Origin: Lachnospiraceae bacterium
GTDB taxonomy: Bacteria > Bacillota > Clostridia > Lachnospirales > Lachnospiraceae
Direction: 5' to 3'
DNA length: 64,000 nucleotides
Assembly: GCA_017399685.1 (NCBI GenBank)
Contig: JAFQBM010000041.1
Span: 1 to 64,000, forward strand
In this document: piece after piece, positions 34,933 to 44,705 of the stretch
How the letters are laid out: each line of letters starts with the position of its first letter
Position numbering within the stretch: the first letter of the stretch is position 1
Notes under the pieces: model-generated
What the model was told of the DNA's origin: nothing
The model's database searches: none
The model's input: only the letters and a program-made list of their open reading frames with translations
Program-made: the position numbers and the translations under genes

Positions 34933-37900
34933 TTACTTACTTCCCACACTCTTATAAAATGCTTCTATCTGTGCCTCTTCCTTCGTCATTCCCTGTTCTT
35001 CGAACTGTGCGGATAACTGTAGCATTTCTTTGTAGTCTTCTGGAATAATCTTTTTAAACTTCGGTAAATATTCGGCAAACTGTGCCAATACTTCTTTCCC
35101 CTTCTTTGAACCGGTGTAAGCAACGTGTTTTTCAATCAATGCCTTTAATTCTTCCTGTTCATATTTGCTTTCGATTTTTTCCATTAAAACCATCTTCTTG
35201 TTCAGATTACGGTACAAACAATTCTTTTCATCTAACACATAGGCGATACCACCGCTCATACCAGCCGCAAAGTTCTTTCCGGTTGGCCCAAGCACTACCA
35301 CACGGCCACCGGTCATGTATTCACAACCGTGTTCCCCAACACCTTCTACTACGGCTGTGGCTCCAGAGTTTCGAACGCAGAAACGTTCTCCTGCCTGACC
35401 TGCGATGTAAGCTTCCCCGGAGGTTGCACCGTAAAGACAAACGTTACCTGCCATAATGTTTTCATGTGATTCATAAGCAGCATTTTCCGGAACATATACC
35501 ACTAATTTACCACCGGACAAGCCTTTTCCAAAGTAGTCATTGCTGTCACCGCATAGAGCTAAGGTAAGTCCTTTTGGTGCAAAGGCTCCGAAACTTTGTC
35601 CGCCGGCACCGGTACAGTTTAAAGTAATGGTGTCTTCTGCCAATCCTTCCGGATGATTTCTGGTAATTTCTGCTCCAAGAAGGGTTCCGAAAGTACGGTC
35701 AGTATTGACAAGGGATACCTGGATAGACTTCTTTATTCCCTTCTTAATGGCATCGGATAAACCTTTTTCTTTTCTTAATAACTCTTCATCCTTTGTGATT
35801 TCTAACTTAAAGTCATAGACACATTCCGGGTTGAAGGTTGCCTGCGCTTTCGCTTCTACTACGTCCTGCAACAGAATTTTACTAAGGTCAATCTTACTTT
35901 CTCTTTCCGAAAGAGTTTCTTTCTTCTTTAATAAATCCGTCCGTCCCACCATTTCGTCAATGGTTCTTACACCTAATTTTGCCATGTATTCACGAAGTTC
36001 TCTGGCAATAAACAGCATAAAGTTTTCTACGTATTCCGGCTTACCGATAAAACGTTTTCTTAATTCCGGATTCTGGGTTGCAATTCCCATTGGACAGGTG
36101 TCAAGGTTACATACACGCATCATAACACAGCCTAACGCTACCAATGGAGCCGTAGCAAAACCGAATTCTTCTGCACCTAGCAATGCTGCGATGGCTACGT
36201 CACGTCCACTCATAAGTTTACCATCCGTTTCAATGACAACCCGGTTTCTTAAACCATTGGCAATCAATGTCTGGTGAGTTTCTGCCAGACCAAGTTCCCA
36301 AGGAATGCCCGCATTATGAATAGAGCTAAGTGGTGCTGCACCAGTACCTCCATCGTAACCGGAAATTAAAATTACTTGGGCTCCTGCCTTTGCTACACCG
36401 GCTGCTACCGTACCAACACCGGCTTCTGAAACTAGTTTTACACTGATACGGGCATATTTATTGGCATTTTTCAAATCGTAGATTAACTGTGCCAAATCTT
36501 CGATAGAATAAATATCATGATGCGGTGGTGGAGAAATCAGACTTACCCCCGGTGTAGAATGTCTGGTTTTTGCAATCCAAGGATATACTTTTTTCGCTGG
36601 AAGGTGTCCGCCTTCTCCTGGTTTTGCTCCCTGTGCCATCTTAATTTGAATTTCTTTTGCACTAACTAAGTAACGGCTGGTAACACCGAAACGTCCACTG
36701 GCAACCTGCTTAATAGCAGAACTTCTATCCTTATCGGTACCCGCAGAAGCCAGACGTTCCTCGCTTTCGCCACCTTCCCCGCTGTTGGACTTTCCATGAA
36801 GGCGGTTCATGGCAATAGCTAAGGCCTCATGGGCTTCTTCTGAAATAGAACCATAGGACATGGCACCGGTTTTGAACCGTTTTACGATTTCATATTCACT
36901 TTCTACTTCCTTAAGAGCAATTCCTTTTTCCGGATAATTAAAATCCATCAGACTTCTTAGATAACCCGTATTTTCTCCATCTATCAGTTTGGTGCATTCC
37001 TTGAATTTATCGTAATTTCCTTCTTTCGTTGCCTGTTGTAACAAATGAATGGTCTGGGGATTGTAACGATGTTCTTCGCCCTGACTACGCATTTTATGGC
37101 GTCCCATGGAAGTAAGGGTTAAATCGGTTTCTAATCCCAATGGGTCAAATGCTTTCGAGTGCTGGGCATCTGTCTGTTTTTCAATATCTTCTAAGGAAAT
37201 ACCACCGATTCTGCTTACGGTTCCTGTAAAGTAACGGTCAATGACTTCCTGTGAAATACCAATCACTTCAAAAATCTTGCTGCCCTGATAAGACTGAATG
37301 GTGGAAATACCCATTTTTGACGCAATTTTTTCAATTCCCTGTACAATAGCACTGTCATAATCGTCCACTGCTGCATAGTAATCTTTGTTTAAAATTCCTT
37401 CTTCCACCAATTCACCAATGGTTGCATGGGCAAGGTAAGGATTTACGGCACTGGCACCATATCCAAGTAACGTAGCAAAGTGATGTACTTCACAAGGTTC
37501 TCCGGACTCTAAAATCAGGGACATGGCAGTACATTTTTTGGTCTGTACCAGATGCTTATGAACCGCTGCTACTGCTAATAAAGAAGGAAGTGCCACATGG
37601 TTTTCATCTACTCCCCTGTCGGAAAGAATCAGGATATTGGCTCCATCCTTATAAGCCTTATCTACCTGTACAAATAAATGCTCTAACACACGTTCAATCG
37701 GTGTGCTTTTATAAAAGATAATTGGCACTTTTGCAATCTTAAAACCAGGCTTTTTCATGGTGGAAATTTTTAACATATCCAAATCGTTCAAAATTGGATT
37801 GTTGATTTTTAATACCTGACAGTTTTCTGGTTTTTCGGAGAGCAGATTTCCGTTCTTTCCAACATAAACCGTAGAAGAAGTTACGATTTTTTCACGAACC

Positions 37901-39489
37901 ACGTCGATAGGAGGATTCGTAACCTGGGCAAACATCTGCTTAAAGTAATAAAACAATGGCTGGTATTCCTTGGATAATACTGCAATGGGAGTATCCACGC
38001 CCATAGCTCCAATCTGTTCGGAACCATTTAATGCCATGGAATAGATTCCATTTCTATATTCTTCATAGGTATAACCAAAGGCTTTTTGAAGTCTTGCTCG
38101 TTCTTCTTTAGAGTAAGACTGGATTTTCTCATTTGGCACCTTAAGTTCGGATAAGGATACCAGATTACTGTCTAACCATTCGCCGTATGGTTCTTTCTTT
38201 GCATATTCTTCTTTGATTTCTTCGTCGGTCTTAATACGTCCCTTTACGGTATCCACCAAAAGCATTTTTCCGGGATGAAGACGTTCTTTTTTCACAATAT
38301 GGGCTTCGTCTAAATCCAGAACACCTACTTCGGAAGAAAGAATCAGACGGTCATCATCCATAATATAGTAGCGGGATGGACGAAGTCCGTTACGGTCTAA
38401 AATGGCTCCCATGACATCACCATCGGAAAATAAAATAGAAGCTGGACCGTCCCATGGTTCCATCATGGTTGCATAATATTGGTAGAAATCCCTTCCTTCC
38501 TGGGAAATGGTGTCGTTATGTGACCATGGTTCCGGAATTAAAATCATGGCAGCCAGTGGAAGCTCCATGCCACTCATGGTTAAGAATTCCAGGGTATTAT
38601 CTAACATGGAAGAATCCGAACCTGTTGTATTTACCACAGGAAGTACCTTGGACAAATCATCTGCGGATAAGATATCAGTCTCCAAAGTTTCCTCTCTTGC
38701 AAGCATTTTATCTGCATTACCTTTAATGGTGTTGATTTCACCATTATGTACGATGAAACGGTTTGGATGGGCTCTTTCCCAACTAGGATTTGTATTAGTG
38801 GAGAAACGGGAATGTACCGTTGCAATGGCAGATTCATAGTCTTTATCTTTTAAATCAAGGAAGAAAGTCCGTAGCTGGTCTACCAAAAACATTCCTTTAT
38901 ATACGATGGTTCTGCTGGATAAAGAAGGTACATAAGTATTGTCTGTACTTTGTTCAAATACACGGCGTACGATATATAATTTACGGTCAAAATCAAGTCC
39001 TGACTTTACATTCTGTGGTCTTTTAATGAATCCCTGATAAATGACAGGCATGCATTCTCTTGCTTTTTCTCCTAATACTTCAGGGGCGTTAGGAACCTTT
39101 CTCCATCCTAAGAATTCCAGTCCTTCTTTTTCCACAATGATTTCAAACATTTTCTTTGCCTGACTTCTTTTTAATTCATTTTGTGGGAAGAAGAACATTC
39201 CGACACCATATTCTCTTTCTTTTCCAATTTCAATTCCCCATTCCTTACATACTTTGTTAAAGAACTTATGTGGAATCTGGGTTAAGATACCAACACCATC
39301 ACCGGTCTTTCCTTCTGCATCTTTTCCGGCACGATGTTCCAGCTTTTCTACTATCCTTAGTGCATCGTTTACAATCTGATGGCTTGCTTTTCCTTTTATA
39401 TTTACTACGGCTCCGATACCGCAGTTGTCGTGTTCAAAACTGGAATGGTATAAACCTTTATTCATGATTTCTTGTTGATTCTGATTCAT
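34933..39489 (-). CDS. gltB: glutamate synthase, large subunit
   Basis: A 1518-residue enzyme. After a 22-residue propeptide the N-terminal glutaminase begins at Cys23 (DNCGIGAV), a class II amidotransferase. A central domain, the FMN-binding synthase domain (about residues 800-1200, with GEGGHLPAKKV and GYDGGTGAAP) and the 3Fe-4S cysteines near VCNLDTCPMG follow, then the C-terminal beta-helix. Ammonia released from glutamine is channelled to 2-oxoglutarate. It is transcribed with gltD, although a 210-bp repeat element lies between them. The leader carries a promoter and a terminator-like hairpin. Confidence 0.97.
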   Translation of the reverse strand: MNQNQQEIMNKGLYHSSFEHDNCGIGAVVNIKGKASHQIVNDALRIVEKLEHRAGKDAEGKTGDGVGILTQIPHKFFNKVCKEWGIEIGKEREYGVGMFFFPQNELKRSQAKKMFEIIVEKEGLEFLGWRKVPNAPEVLGEKARECMPVIYQGFIKRPQNVKSGLDFDRKLYIVRRVFEQSTDNTYVPSLSSRTIVYKGMFLVDQLRTFFLDLKDKDYESAIATVHSRFSTNTNPSWERAHPNRFIVHNGEINTIKGNADKMLAREETLETDILSADDLSKVLPVVNTTGSDSSMLDNTLEFLTMSGMELPLAAMILIPEPWSHNDTISQEGRDFYQYYATMMEPWDGPASILFSDGDVMGAILDRNGLRPSRYYIMDDDRLILSSEVGVLDLDEAHIVKKERLHPGKMLLVDTVKGRIKTDEEIKEEYAKKEPYGEWLDSNLVSLSELKVPNEKIQSYSKEERARLQKAFGYTYEEYRNGIYSMALNGSEQIGAMGVDTPIAVLSKEYQPLFYYFKQMFAQVTNPPIDVVREKIVTSSTVYVGKNGNLLSEKPENCQVLKINNPILNDLDMLKISTMKKPGFKIAKVPIIFYKSTPIERVLEHLFVQVDKAYKDGANILILSDRGVDENHVALPSLLAVAAVHKHLVQTKKCTAMSLILESGEPCEVHHFATLLGYGASAVNPYLAHATIGELVEEGILNKDYYAAVDDYDSAIVQGIEKIASKMGISTIQSYQGSKIFEVIGISQEVIDRYFTGTVSRIGGISLEDIEKQTDAQHSKAFDPLGLETDLTLTSMGRHKMRSQGEEHRYNPQTIHLLQQATKEGNYDKFKECTKLIDGENTGYLRSLMDFNYPEKGIALKEVESEYEIVKRFKTGAMSYGSISEEAHEALAIAMNRLHGKSNSGEGGESEERLASAGTDKDRSSAIKQVASGRFGVTSRYLVSAKEIQIKMAQGAKPGEGGHLPAKKVYPWIAKTRHSTPGVSLISPPPHHDIYSIEDLAQLIYDLKNANKYARISVKLVSEAGVGTVAAGVAKAGAQVILISGYDGGTGAAPLSSIHNAGIPWELGLAETHQTLIANGLRNRVVIETDGKLMSGRDVAIAALLGAEEFGFATAPLVALGCVMMRVCNLDTCPMGIATQNPELRKRFIGKPEYVENFMLFIARELREYMAKLGVRTIDEMVGRTDLLKKKETLSERESKIDLSKILLQDVVEAKAQATFNPECVYDFKLEITKDEELLRKEKGLSDAIKKGIKKSIQVSLVNTDRTFGTLLGAEITRNHPEGLAEDTITLNCTGAGGQSFGAFAPKGLTLALCGDSNDYFGKGLSGGKLVVYVPENAAYESHENIMAGNVCLYGATSGEAYIAGQAGERFCVRNSGATAVVEGVGEHGCEYMTGGRVVVLGPTGKNFAAGMSGGIAYVLDEKNCLYRNLNKKMVLMEKIESKYEQEELKALIEKHVAYTGSKKGKEVLAQFAEYLPKFKKIIPEDYKEMLQLSAQFEEQGMTKEEAQIEAFYKSVGSK

Positions 39490-39543
39490 CCTAAATTTCC
39501 TCCATTTGCTGATATAGTATTGGGTAATAAGTTTGGCAATTAC

Positions 39544-39595
39544 AAAAAAAAGACATCAAATCTCCTTTTTATTTAAAAGAAATTCTGACGTCTTT
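39544..39595 (-). terminator. attenuator-like hairpin in the gltB leader
   Basis: On the minus strand AAAGAC pairs with GTCTTT around a long A/T-rich helix, and eight T follow. It lies between the promoter at 39675-39703 and the gltB start, the position of a transcription attenuator. Confidence 0.6.
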
Positions 39596-39674
39596 GTCAT
39601 AACTTATGTCGTTTTTTCATATTCTGTTGCGTTGAAAGGGATAGGTTTCTTCACAATGATTTGTTGTTTGTGCT

Positions 39675-39703
39675 ATTCTATAACTTTTTTTTTCGTTTGT
39701 AAA
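39675..39703 (-). promoter_or_regulatory. gltB promoter
   Basis: Minus strand -35 TTTACA (39698-39703), 17-bp spacer, -10 TAGAAT (39675-39680). It would give a leader of about 180 bases. Confidence 0.55.
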
Positions 39704-39827
39704 GCACTTTTTTGTTATTTCTTTGGAAGTTTTTTCCTCTGTGAGCATTTTAATTTTTTTAACCATAAATTTTTTCCTTAAATACTTGGTTTTATGCAGC
39801 TTACTAAATTTTTTTCAAAAAAAGGTC

Positions 39828-39855
39828 TTGACATCTCAAAATTTTGTTGTAAACT
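39828..39855 (+). promoter_or_regulatory. glnN promoter
   Basis: Plus strand -35 TTGACA (39828-39833), 16-bp spacer, -10 TAAACT (39850-39855). It is followed directly by a leader terminator hairpin. Confidence 0.65.
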
Positions 39856-39869
39856 ACAGTCATAAAGCA

Positions 39870-39906
39870 AAGGCGCTTTGGAGAAATCCAGAGTGCCTTT
39901 TTTGTT
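39870..39906 (+). terminator. attenuator-like hairpin in the glnN leader
   Basis: GGCGCTTTGGA pairs with TCCAGAGTGCC around GAAA, followed by seven T. A strong intrinsic terminator just downstream of the promoter and 125 bases before the glnN start codon. Confidence 0.75.
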
Positions 39907-39925
39907 TTCATAGAAAATTTAATCG

Positions 39926-39993
39926 AAATGATTTACAAGCTGAATCATTGAAATTTCAAAAATGATTTATGGGCTGAATCATTGAAGTTTCAG
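39926..39993 (+). repeat. two tandem 34-base hairpin repeats in the glnN leader
   Basis: Two adjacent 34-base units read AAATGATTTA-(C/T)-...-GCTGAATCATTGAA. In each, AATGATT pairs with AATCATT to form a hairpin. The loops differ at three positions. They lie between the leader terminator and the ribosome binding site. Confidence 0.7.
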
Positions 39994-40030
39994 ATTTTCA
40001 ATGAAAGATATCTGAAAGGAGATTTACATT

Positions 40031-42127
40031 ATGGAAAAGAACATACCAGAATTATACGGAAGTCTTGTATTTAATGACAAGATTATGAGAGAAAAACTTC
40101 CAAAGGACATTTATAAGGCCCTTCGAAAGACCATAAAAAATAATACACATTTAGAACTTGACGTAGCAAACTCTGTTGCAGTAGCAATGAAGGAATGGGC
40201 AATCGAAAATGGTGCAACCCACTTTACACATTGGTTCCAGCCAATGACCGGTTTTACTGCTGAAAAGCATGACAGTTTCATTTCTCCTATTGAAAATGGT
40301 GAAATTATCATGGATTTCTCCGGTAAGGAATTAGTAAAAGGGGAACCTGATGCGTCCAGCTTCCCTTCCGGCGGTCTTCGTGCTACCTTTGAGGCAAGAG
40401 GTTATACCGCATGGGATCCTACTTCGCCGGCATTTATTAAGGACGGAACCCTTTACATTCCTACTGCTTTTTGTTCCTATAATGGAGAAGCGTTGGATAA
40501 AAAAACTCCTCTTCTTCGTTCCATGGAAACATTAAGTAAGGAAGCTACCAAGATTTTAAATCTTCTTGGTCAGACCGAGGTAACCAGCATTTCTACTACA
40601 GTAGGAGCGGAACAGGAATATTTCCTTGTAGATAAGGATTTATATAAGAAGCGTACCGATTTGATATTTACCGGAAGAACCTTACTTGGTGCAAAGCCTC
40701 CGAAGGGACAGGAAATGGAAGATCATTACTTCGGAGCATTAAAGCCTCGCGTTTCTGCTTATATGCATGATTTAGATGAAGAACTATGGAAATTAGGAAT
40801 CCCAGCAAAAACGAAACATAACGAAGTTGCTCCTGCCCAGCATGAATTGGCACCAATTTTCGATACGGCTAACATTGCAGTAGACCACAACCAGCTGACC
40901 ATGGAAATTATGAAGAAAGTAGCAGAAAAACATAATCTGGTTTGTCTTCTTCATGAAAAGCCATTCGACGGAATCAATGGTTCCGGTAAACATAACAACT
41001 GGTCCATGACGACAAATACTGATGTAAACTTATTAGATCCAGGTCATACCCCTGCAGAAAATACACAATTCTTAATTTTCTTAATGGCTGTAATTAAGGC
41101 AGTAGATGAATATTCAGATTTGATGCGTTTATCCGTTGCAAGTGCCGGAAATGACCACCGTCTTGGTGCTAACGAAGCTCCACCAGCTATTGTATCTATT
41201 TTTTTAGGTGATGAATTAACTGCAGTATTGGATTCTATTGAAAACGGTACTTTCTTCCAGGAACAAAAGAAAATCCAGATGGAAACCGGTGCTTCTGTAC
41301 TTCCACACTTTACCAAGGATACTACAGACCGTAACAGAACTTCACCATTCGCATTTACCGGTAATAAGTTCGAATTCCGTATGTTAGGTTCTTCTGCTTC
41401 TGTTGCAGGACCAAACATTGTCATCAATACTGCTGTAGCGGAGGCATTGGCACGATTCTATGATGAATTAAAGGATACAAAGCCGGAAGATATGGAAAAT
41501 GAGGTTCACGAATTAGTAAAACGAGCCATTGTGAAACATAAGAAAGTTATCTTTAATGGAAACGGTTATACCGACGAATGGGTGAAAGAAGCCGAAAACC
41601 GTGGACTTTTAAACTTAACTTCTACTCCGGATGCCCTTCCATGCTTTATCACTAAGAAAAACATCGATTTATTTACCAGCCATGGTATTTATACAGAAAG
41701 TGAAATTTATTCTCGTTATGAAATCTTATTAGAGAACTACTGTAAAACTCTTCATATTGAAGCTAAGACATTGAAGGATATGGTTACCACTGATTTCCTT
41801 CCTGCACTTATGAAATATACTGACAGTCTGGCTCAGTCTATCCAGTTGAAAAAGAGCATTGGCGACTTTGCATGCAATGCTCAGACAAAGCTTCTTAAGA
41901 CTCTTGCAGAAAGCTATGAATCTATTTATACTTTAGAGGAAAAGTTGGAAGCAGATACTGCTACTGCGGAAGGCATTCAAGATACCTTAGAAGCTGCTAA
42001 ATACTATCAAAGCACCATTCTTTCTGATATGGAAGAATTAAGAACAGTGGCAGATAAGGCAGAAGAATATTTACCAGCTTCCTTCTTACCTTATCCAAAC
42101 TACAAGGAATTGTTATTTTCTATCTAA
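40031..42127 (+). CDS. glnN: glutamine synthetase, type III
   Basis: A 698-residue GSIII enzyme, the length typical of this class. It makes glutamine from glutamate, ammonium and ATP. Catalytic-domain motifs include SFPSGGLRATFEARGY, TTVGAEQEYFLVD, HNEVAPAQHE and INGSGKHNNWS, with the C-terminal GSIII-specific helical domain. The start ATG 40031 follows AAAGGAG. It is monocistronic, divergent from gltB across a 540-bp region that holds both promoters, two leader terminators and the tandem hairpins. With GltBD it forms the high-affinity ammonium route; GdhA is the alternative. Confidence 0.97.
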   Translation: MEKNIPELYGSLVFNDKIMREKLPKDIYKALRKTIKNNTHLELDVANSVAVAMKEWAIENGATHFTHWFQPMTGFTAEKHDSFISPIENGEIIMDFSGKELVKGEPDASSFPSGGLRATFEARGYTAWDPTSPAFIKDGTLYIPTAFCSYNGEALDKKTPLLRSMETLSKEATKILNLLGQTEVTSISTTVGAEQEYFLVDKDLYKKRTDLIFTGRTLLGAKPPKGQEMEDHYFGALKPRVSAYMHDLDEELWKLGIPAKTKHNEVAPAQHELAPIFDTANIAVDHNQLTMEIMKKVAEKHNLVCLLHEKPFDGINGSGKHNNWSMTTNTDVNLLDPGHTPAENTQFLIFLMAVIKAVDEYSDLMRLSVASAGNDHRLGANEAPPAIVSIFLGDELTAVLDSIENGTFFQEQKKIQMETGASVLPHFTKDTTDRNRTSPFAFTGNKFEFRMLGSSASVAGPNIVINTAVAEALARFYDELKDTKPEDMENEVHELVKRAIVKHKKVIFNGNGYTDEWVKEAENRGLLNLTSTPDALPCFITKKNIDLFTSHGIYTESEIYSRYEILLENYCKTLHIEAKTLKDMVTTDFLPALMKYTDSLAQSIQLKKSIGDFACNAQTKLLKTLAESYESIYTLEEKLEADTATAEGIQDTLEAAKYYQSTILSDMEELRTVADKAEEYLPASFLPYPNYKELLFSI

Positions 42128-42161
42128 TTCTTATTAGAACATAAAACGATACTCCACAAAG

Positions 42162-42190
42162 GAGGCTGCTGCAATCGCAACAGCCTCTTT
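42162..42190. terminator. bidirectional terminator between glnN and the ABC-F gene
   Basis: GAGGCTG and CAGCCTC form the base of a near-continuous stem with a TGC/GCA inner helix, followed by TCTTTT on the plus strand. It serves the convergent glnN and ABC-F genes. Confidence 0.75.
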
Positions 42191-42196
42191 TGGTAT

Positions 42197-43720
42197 CTAC
42201 ATTTCTACCACTCTTGTAGCTATCTTCTCTTGGAATCGGATGTCATGGTCTACCAGTATCATGGTTGGCTGATATTTTAATAGAAGATTTTCTATCTGCA
42301 TCCTTGAAAATACATCGATATAATTTAATGGTTCGTCCCATATATAGATATGGGCTGGTGTCATAAGACTCGCTGCAATCAGTACCTTCTTTTTCTGCCC
42401 TTCCGAATACTCTTCCATCGGTTTTACAAATTGAACCCGTTCCATATCAAGCTGCCTTAAAATAGCACAAAATAAGCTTTCTTCCAGATTTTGTTTCTGG
42501 CAGAATTCTTTGATACTGCCTTTTAAGAAGCTGGTATCCTGATTAATATAAGAAATTTTCACTCCTGCCCCTACGGCCAAAGTACCTTCTTCCCTTACAT
42601 TGTTTATTTCTTTTTGTCCTGCATGGGCAAGAATGGATTTAATAAAACTGGATTTTCCACAGCCATTTTTCCCATGAAGAAATACTCTCTCTCCTTGTCT
42701 TAGTTCAAATGTAAAATCCTGAAGCACAGCCTGCCCTGCATCTTCGTATTTCAAACTATATTCTCTTGCTGAAATCAGAACATCCTTATGATAAGAAAGA
42801 GGCATAATCTTTAAATCCACTGGATTTTCAATGTCTTGTAACAATCCTTCTTTCTCTTCCATTTCCTGTTCTATTCTACGCTCATATTGTTTTACCCTGC
42901 TCTGCATCTTCTTGGTTTTGGCTCCGATATAGGCTCTTGTTGCTATGGATCTGTCATGTTCTTTTACAGGGTCGAAACCTATCTTTGAATTTTCACTTTT
43001 TTGTGCCCACTGACGGCTGCGTTCTGCAGATTTTTTCAACTGATGGATTTCCCGTAAATGTTTTTCATTTTCCATTCTGGAGAAGTTATCTTTTCTGGTT
43101 TTGTTTTCCCACCAGCTGGAAAAGTTCCCACTTTGGATTTCGATGGATTTTCGGTTTAAAACCAACACATGGTCTACACAGGCATCCAATAAATCCCTGT
43201 CGTGGGAGACCAGAATGAATCCCTTCTTCTCTCCCAGATATTCTTTTACGGTATTTCTTGCTTCCTGATCCAGGTGATTGGTAGGTTCGTCAATCAGTAG
43301 AAAGTCATTGTCCCCTGCAAATAAAACAGCAAGCATTACCTTTGTTCTTTCCCCATGGCTAAGGGTATTAAAAGGACGGTATAATACTTCCGCAGCTACC
43401 TTTAATTTTTCCAGTTCACAGATTACCCTCCACTGCTCACATCCCGGCTTTAACTCTTCCATAAAATCCGAGATGCAAAGTTCCATCTGGTGTTTTGGTA
43501 TCTGATAAGGAAAATAATCAAAAATGGTGGAGGTGCTGATACTTCCCTCATATTCATATTTTCCTAGTAATATATTAAGAAAGGTGGATTTTCCTTTTCC
43601 ATTTCTTCCGATAAACCCCAACTTCCAATTGGTGTCAATAGAAAAAGAAACATCCTCAAAAATATTGTCAAAACTTCCTTCATAACAAAATGTAAGATTT
43701 GATACATTAATTTGTGCCAT
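42197..43720 (-). CDS. ABC-F ribosomal protection protein, Lsa-like
   Basis: A 507-residue soluble protein with two ATPase domains and no membrane segments. Domain 1: GFIGRNGKGKST, LSHGERTKV, LLIDEPTNHLD. Domain 2: FLHGKNGCGKSS, YSEGQKKKV, IYIWDEPLNYID. The MAQINVSNLTFCYEG start and the long charged inter-domain linker match the Lsa group, which displaces lincosamides, streptogramin A and pleuromutilins from the ribosome. The start ATG 43720 follows GGGAGG; an upstream Met at 43735 overlaps that box. Expression appears controlled by a leader terminator, with a promoter supplied by a repeat element. Confidence 0.9.
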   Translation of the reverse strand: MAQINVSNLTFCYEGSFDNIFEDVSFSIDTNWKLGFIGRNGKGKSTFLNILLGKYEYEGSISTSTIFDYFPYQIPKHQMELCISDFMEELKPGCEQWRVICELEKLKVAAEVLYRPFNTLSHGERTKVMLAVLFAGDNDFLLIDEPTNHLDQEARNTVKEYLGEKKGFILVSHDRDLLDACVDHVLVLNRKSIEIQSGNFSSWWENKTRKDNFSRMENEKHLREIHQLKKSAERSRQWAQKSENSKIGFDPVKEHDRSIATRAYIGAKTKKMQSRVKQYERRIEQEMEEKEGLLQDIENPVDLKIMPLSYHKDVLISAREYSLKYEDAGQAVLQDFTFELRQGERVFLHGKNGCGKSSFIKSILAHAGQKEINNVREEGTLAVGAGVKISYINQDTSFLKGSIKEFCQKQNLEESLFCAILRQLDMERVQFVKPMEEYSEGQKKKVLIAASLMTPAHIYIWDEPLNYIDVFSRMQIENLLLKYQPTMILVDHDIRFQEKIATRVVEM

Positions 43721-43802
43721 ATACATTCCTCCCATACTTTTAAAGAATTCTCATGTGGAAATGGTATTTTATCCCATGATACCTGTCCAAATTTCCAGAC
43801 AA

Positions 43803-43835
43803 CAAAAAAAGAATCCTCTGCTGCCAAAGAATTCT
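43803..43835 (-). terminator. attenuator in the leader of the ABC-F gene
   Basis: On the minus strand AGAATTCTTTG pairs along all 11 positions (including G-T pairs) with CAGAGGATTCT around a four-base loop, then seven T. It lies about 85 bases before the ABC-F start. Short frames start at ATG 43850 and 43842 and run through it, as expected for ribosome-mediated attenuation by antibiotic-stalled ribosomes. Confidence 0.75.
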
Positions 43836-43854
43836 GATTCATACCTCATGTATT

Positions 43855-44042
43855 ATGGATTTTTATATGAGCGTGATTCTAATGAATCAAAACACCGCAG
43901 GCACGCTTTTGCTGCGTTCGGCTCGTAGCGGTACTAAATTCGAGGTAAACCTCTCATTAAGTACCGACGGCCTCAAAGCACCTGCTCATGTATTTGTTTC
44001 ATCAGAATCACTCAATATAAGTTTTCGTTCGTTACACAATTA
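43855..44042. repeat. inverted-repeat element, copy B
   Basis: In reverse orientation it aligns with copy A over most of its length, including TACCGCTACGAGCCGAACGC and the GGTACTTAATG hairpin with compensating inner changes. The outer end toward 43855 is degenerate. It lies directly upstream of the ABC-F leader. The remaining stretch 44043-44448 shows no gene. Confidence 0.75.
43862..43890 (-). promoter_or_regulatory. promoter of the ABC-F gene at the edge of a repeat element
   Basis: Minus strand -35 TTGATT (43885-43890), 17-bp spacer, -10 TATAAA (43862-43867). The -35 and most of the spacer belong to inverted-repeat element copy B. Confidence 0.6.
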
Positions 44043-44448
44043 CCATTTATTCATTAAAAAAGAGAGGTTATGAGAATCATAATCCACTTTTGGCAACATG
44101 AAAAACAGTATCTTCCCAGCGGGATTCTACTGTAATAAATCAATATCATGCTTCAAAAGTCGATTACATCCTCATCTTTTCACCTCTCTCTAACGTTTTT
44201 CAAAATAAGCCTCAATCATTCACCACATATCTCGGCTAAGTCATGCCATGCACTGGCACTTCCTTATGTAAAAAGCAGCCGGACGATTCATATCTTCTGC
44301 CAGTCCAACTATAGAACATTGTACCACTCCATTTAAAACTTGGCAACAAAAAAATATTTTAACCCAGTTTGTATCAAGTAATAATTTCCACAGTTTTACA
44401 AAGATACTCCTTAGTTGTAACATTGTTATTTTTCTTATGATACCTTTT

Positions 44449-44655
44449 TTAATGTTTTCCCCATCTAAATCCTAAACAAGAAAATGGCAGAAATAGAAAG
44501 CCATACAAAAAAGCTGACACATAAATCATTTTATTTTGATAGGATAAGAAATCATCTAATTCATAATAAATCTTAATCTCATCCCTAATATTAACATTAT
44601 CCATAAGAATTTCATCTTCATATTCTTTCCCATCAACCATAAAGCTTATCACCAA
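44449..44655 (-). CDS. hypothetical small membrane protein
   Basis: A 68-residue frame with a VDGKEYEDEIL start and one transmembrane helix near the C-terminus (MIYVSAFLYGFLFLPFSCLG). The N-terminal part resembles the end of DUF3592-type domains, so it may be the remnant of a longer protein. The start region has a poor ribosome binding site. Function unknown. Confidence 0.35.
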   Translation of the reverse strand: MVISFMVDGKEYEDEILMDNVNIRDEIKIYYELDDFLSYQNKMIYVSAFLYGFLFLPFSCLGFRWGKH

Positions 44656-44705
44656 ATAAAGGGCAGAACCCTCCCTTCCACCTTTTTACACATTACACTA
44701 CAAAA

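Noticed and set aside
39840-39993. ANTAR-type dual-hexaloop antitermination motif in the glnN leader
   Set aside because: The hairpin loops do not fit A-N2-G-N2; only a generic attenuator is supported.
43564-43842. 92-codon frame over the ABC-F leader and gene start
   Set aside because: Most of it lies in the ABC-F coding region in another frame. Only its first codons may matter as a leader peptide, noted with the attenuator.
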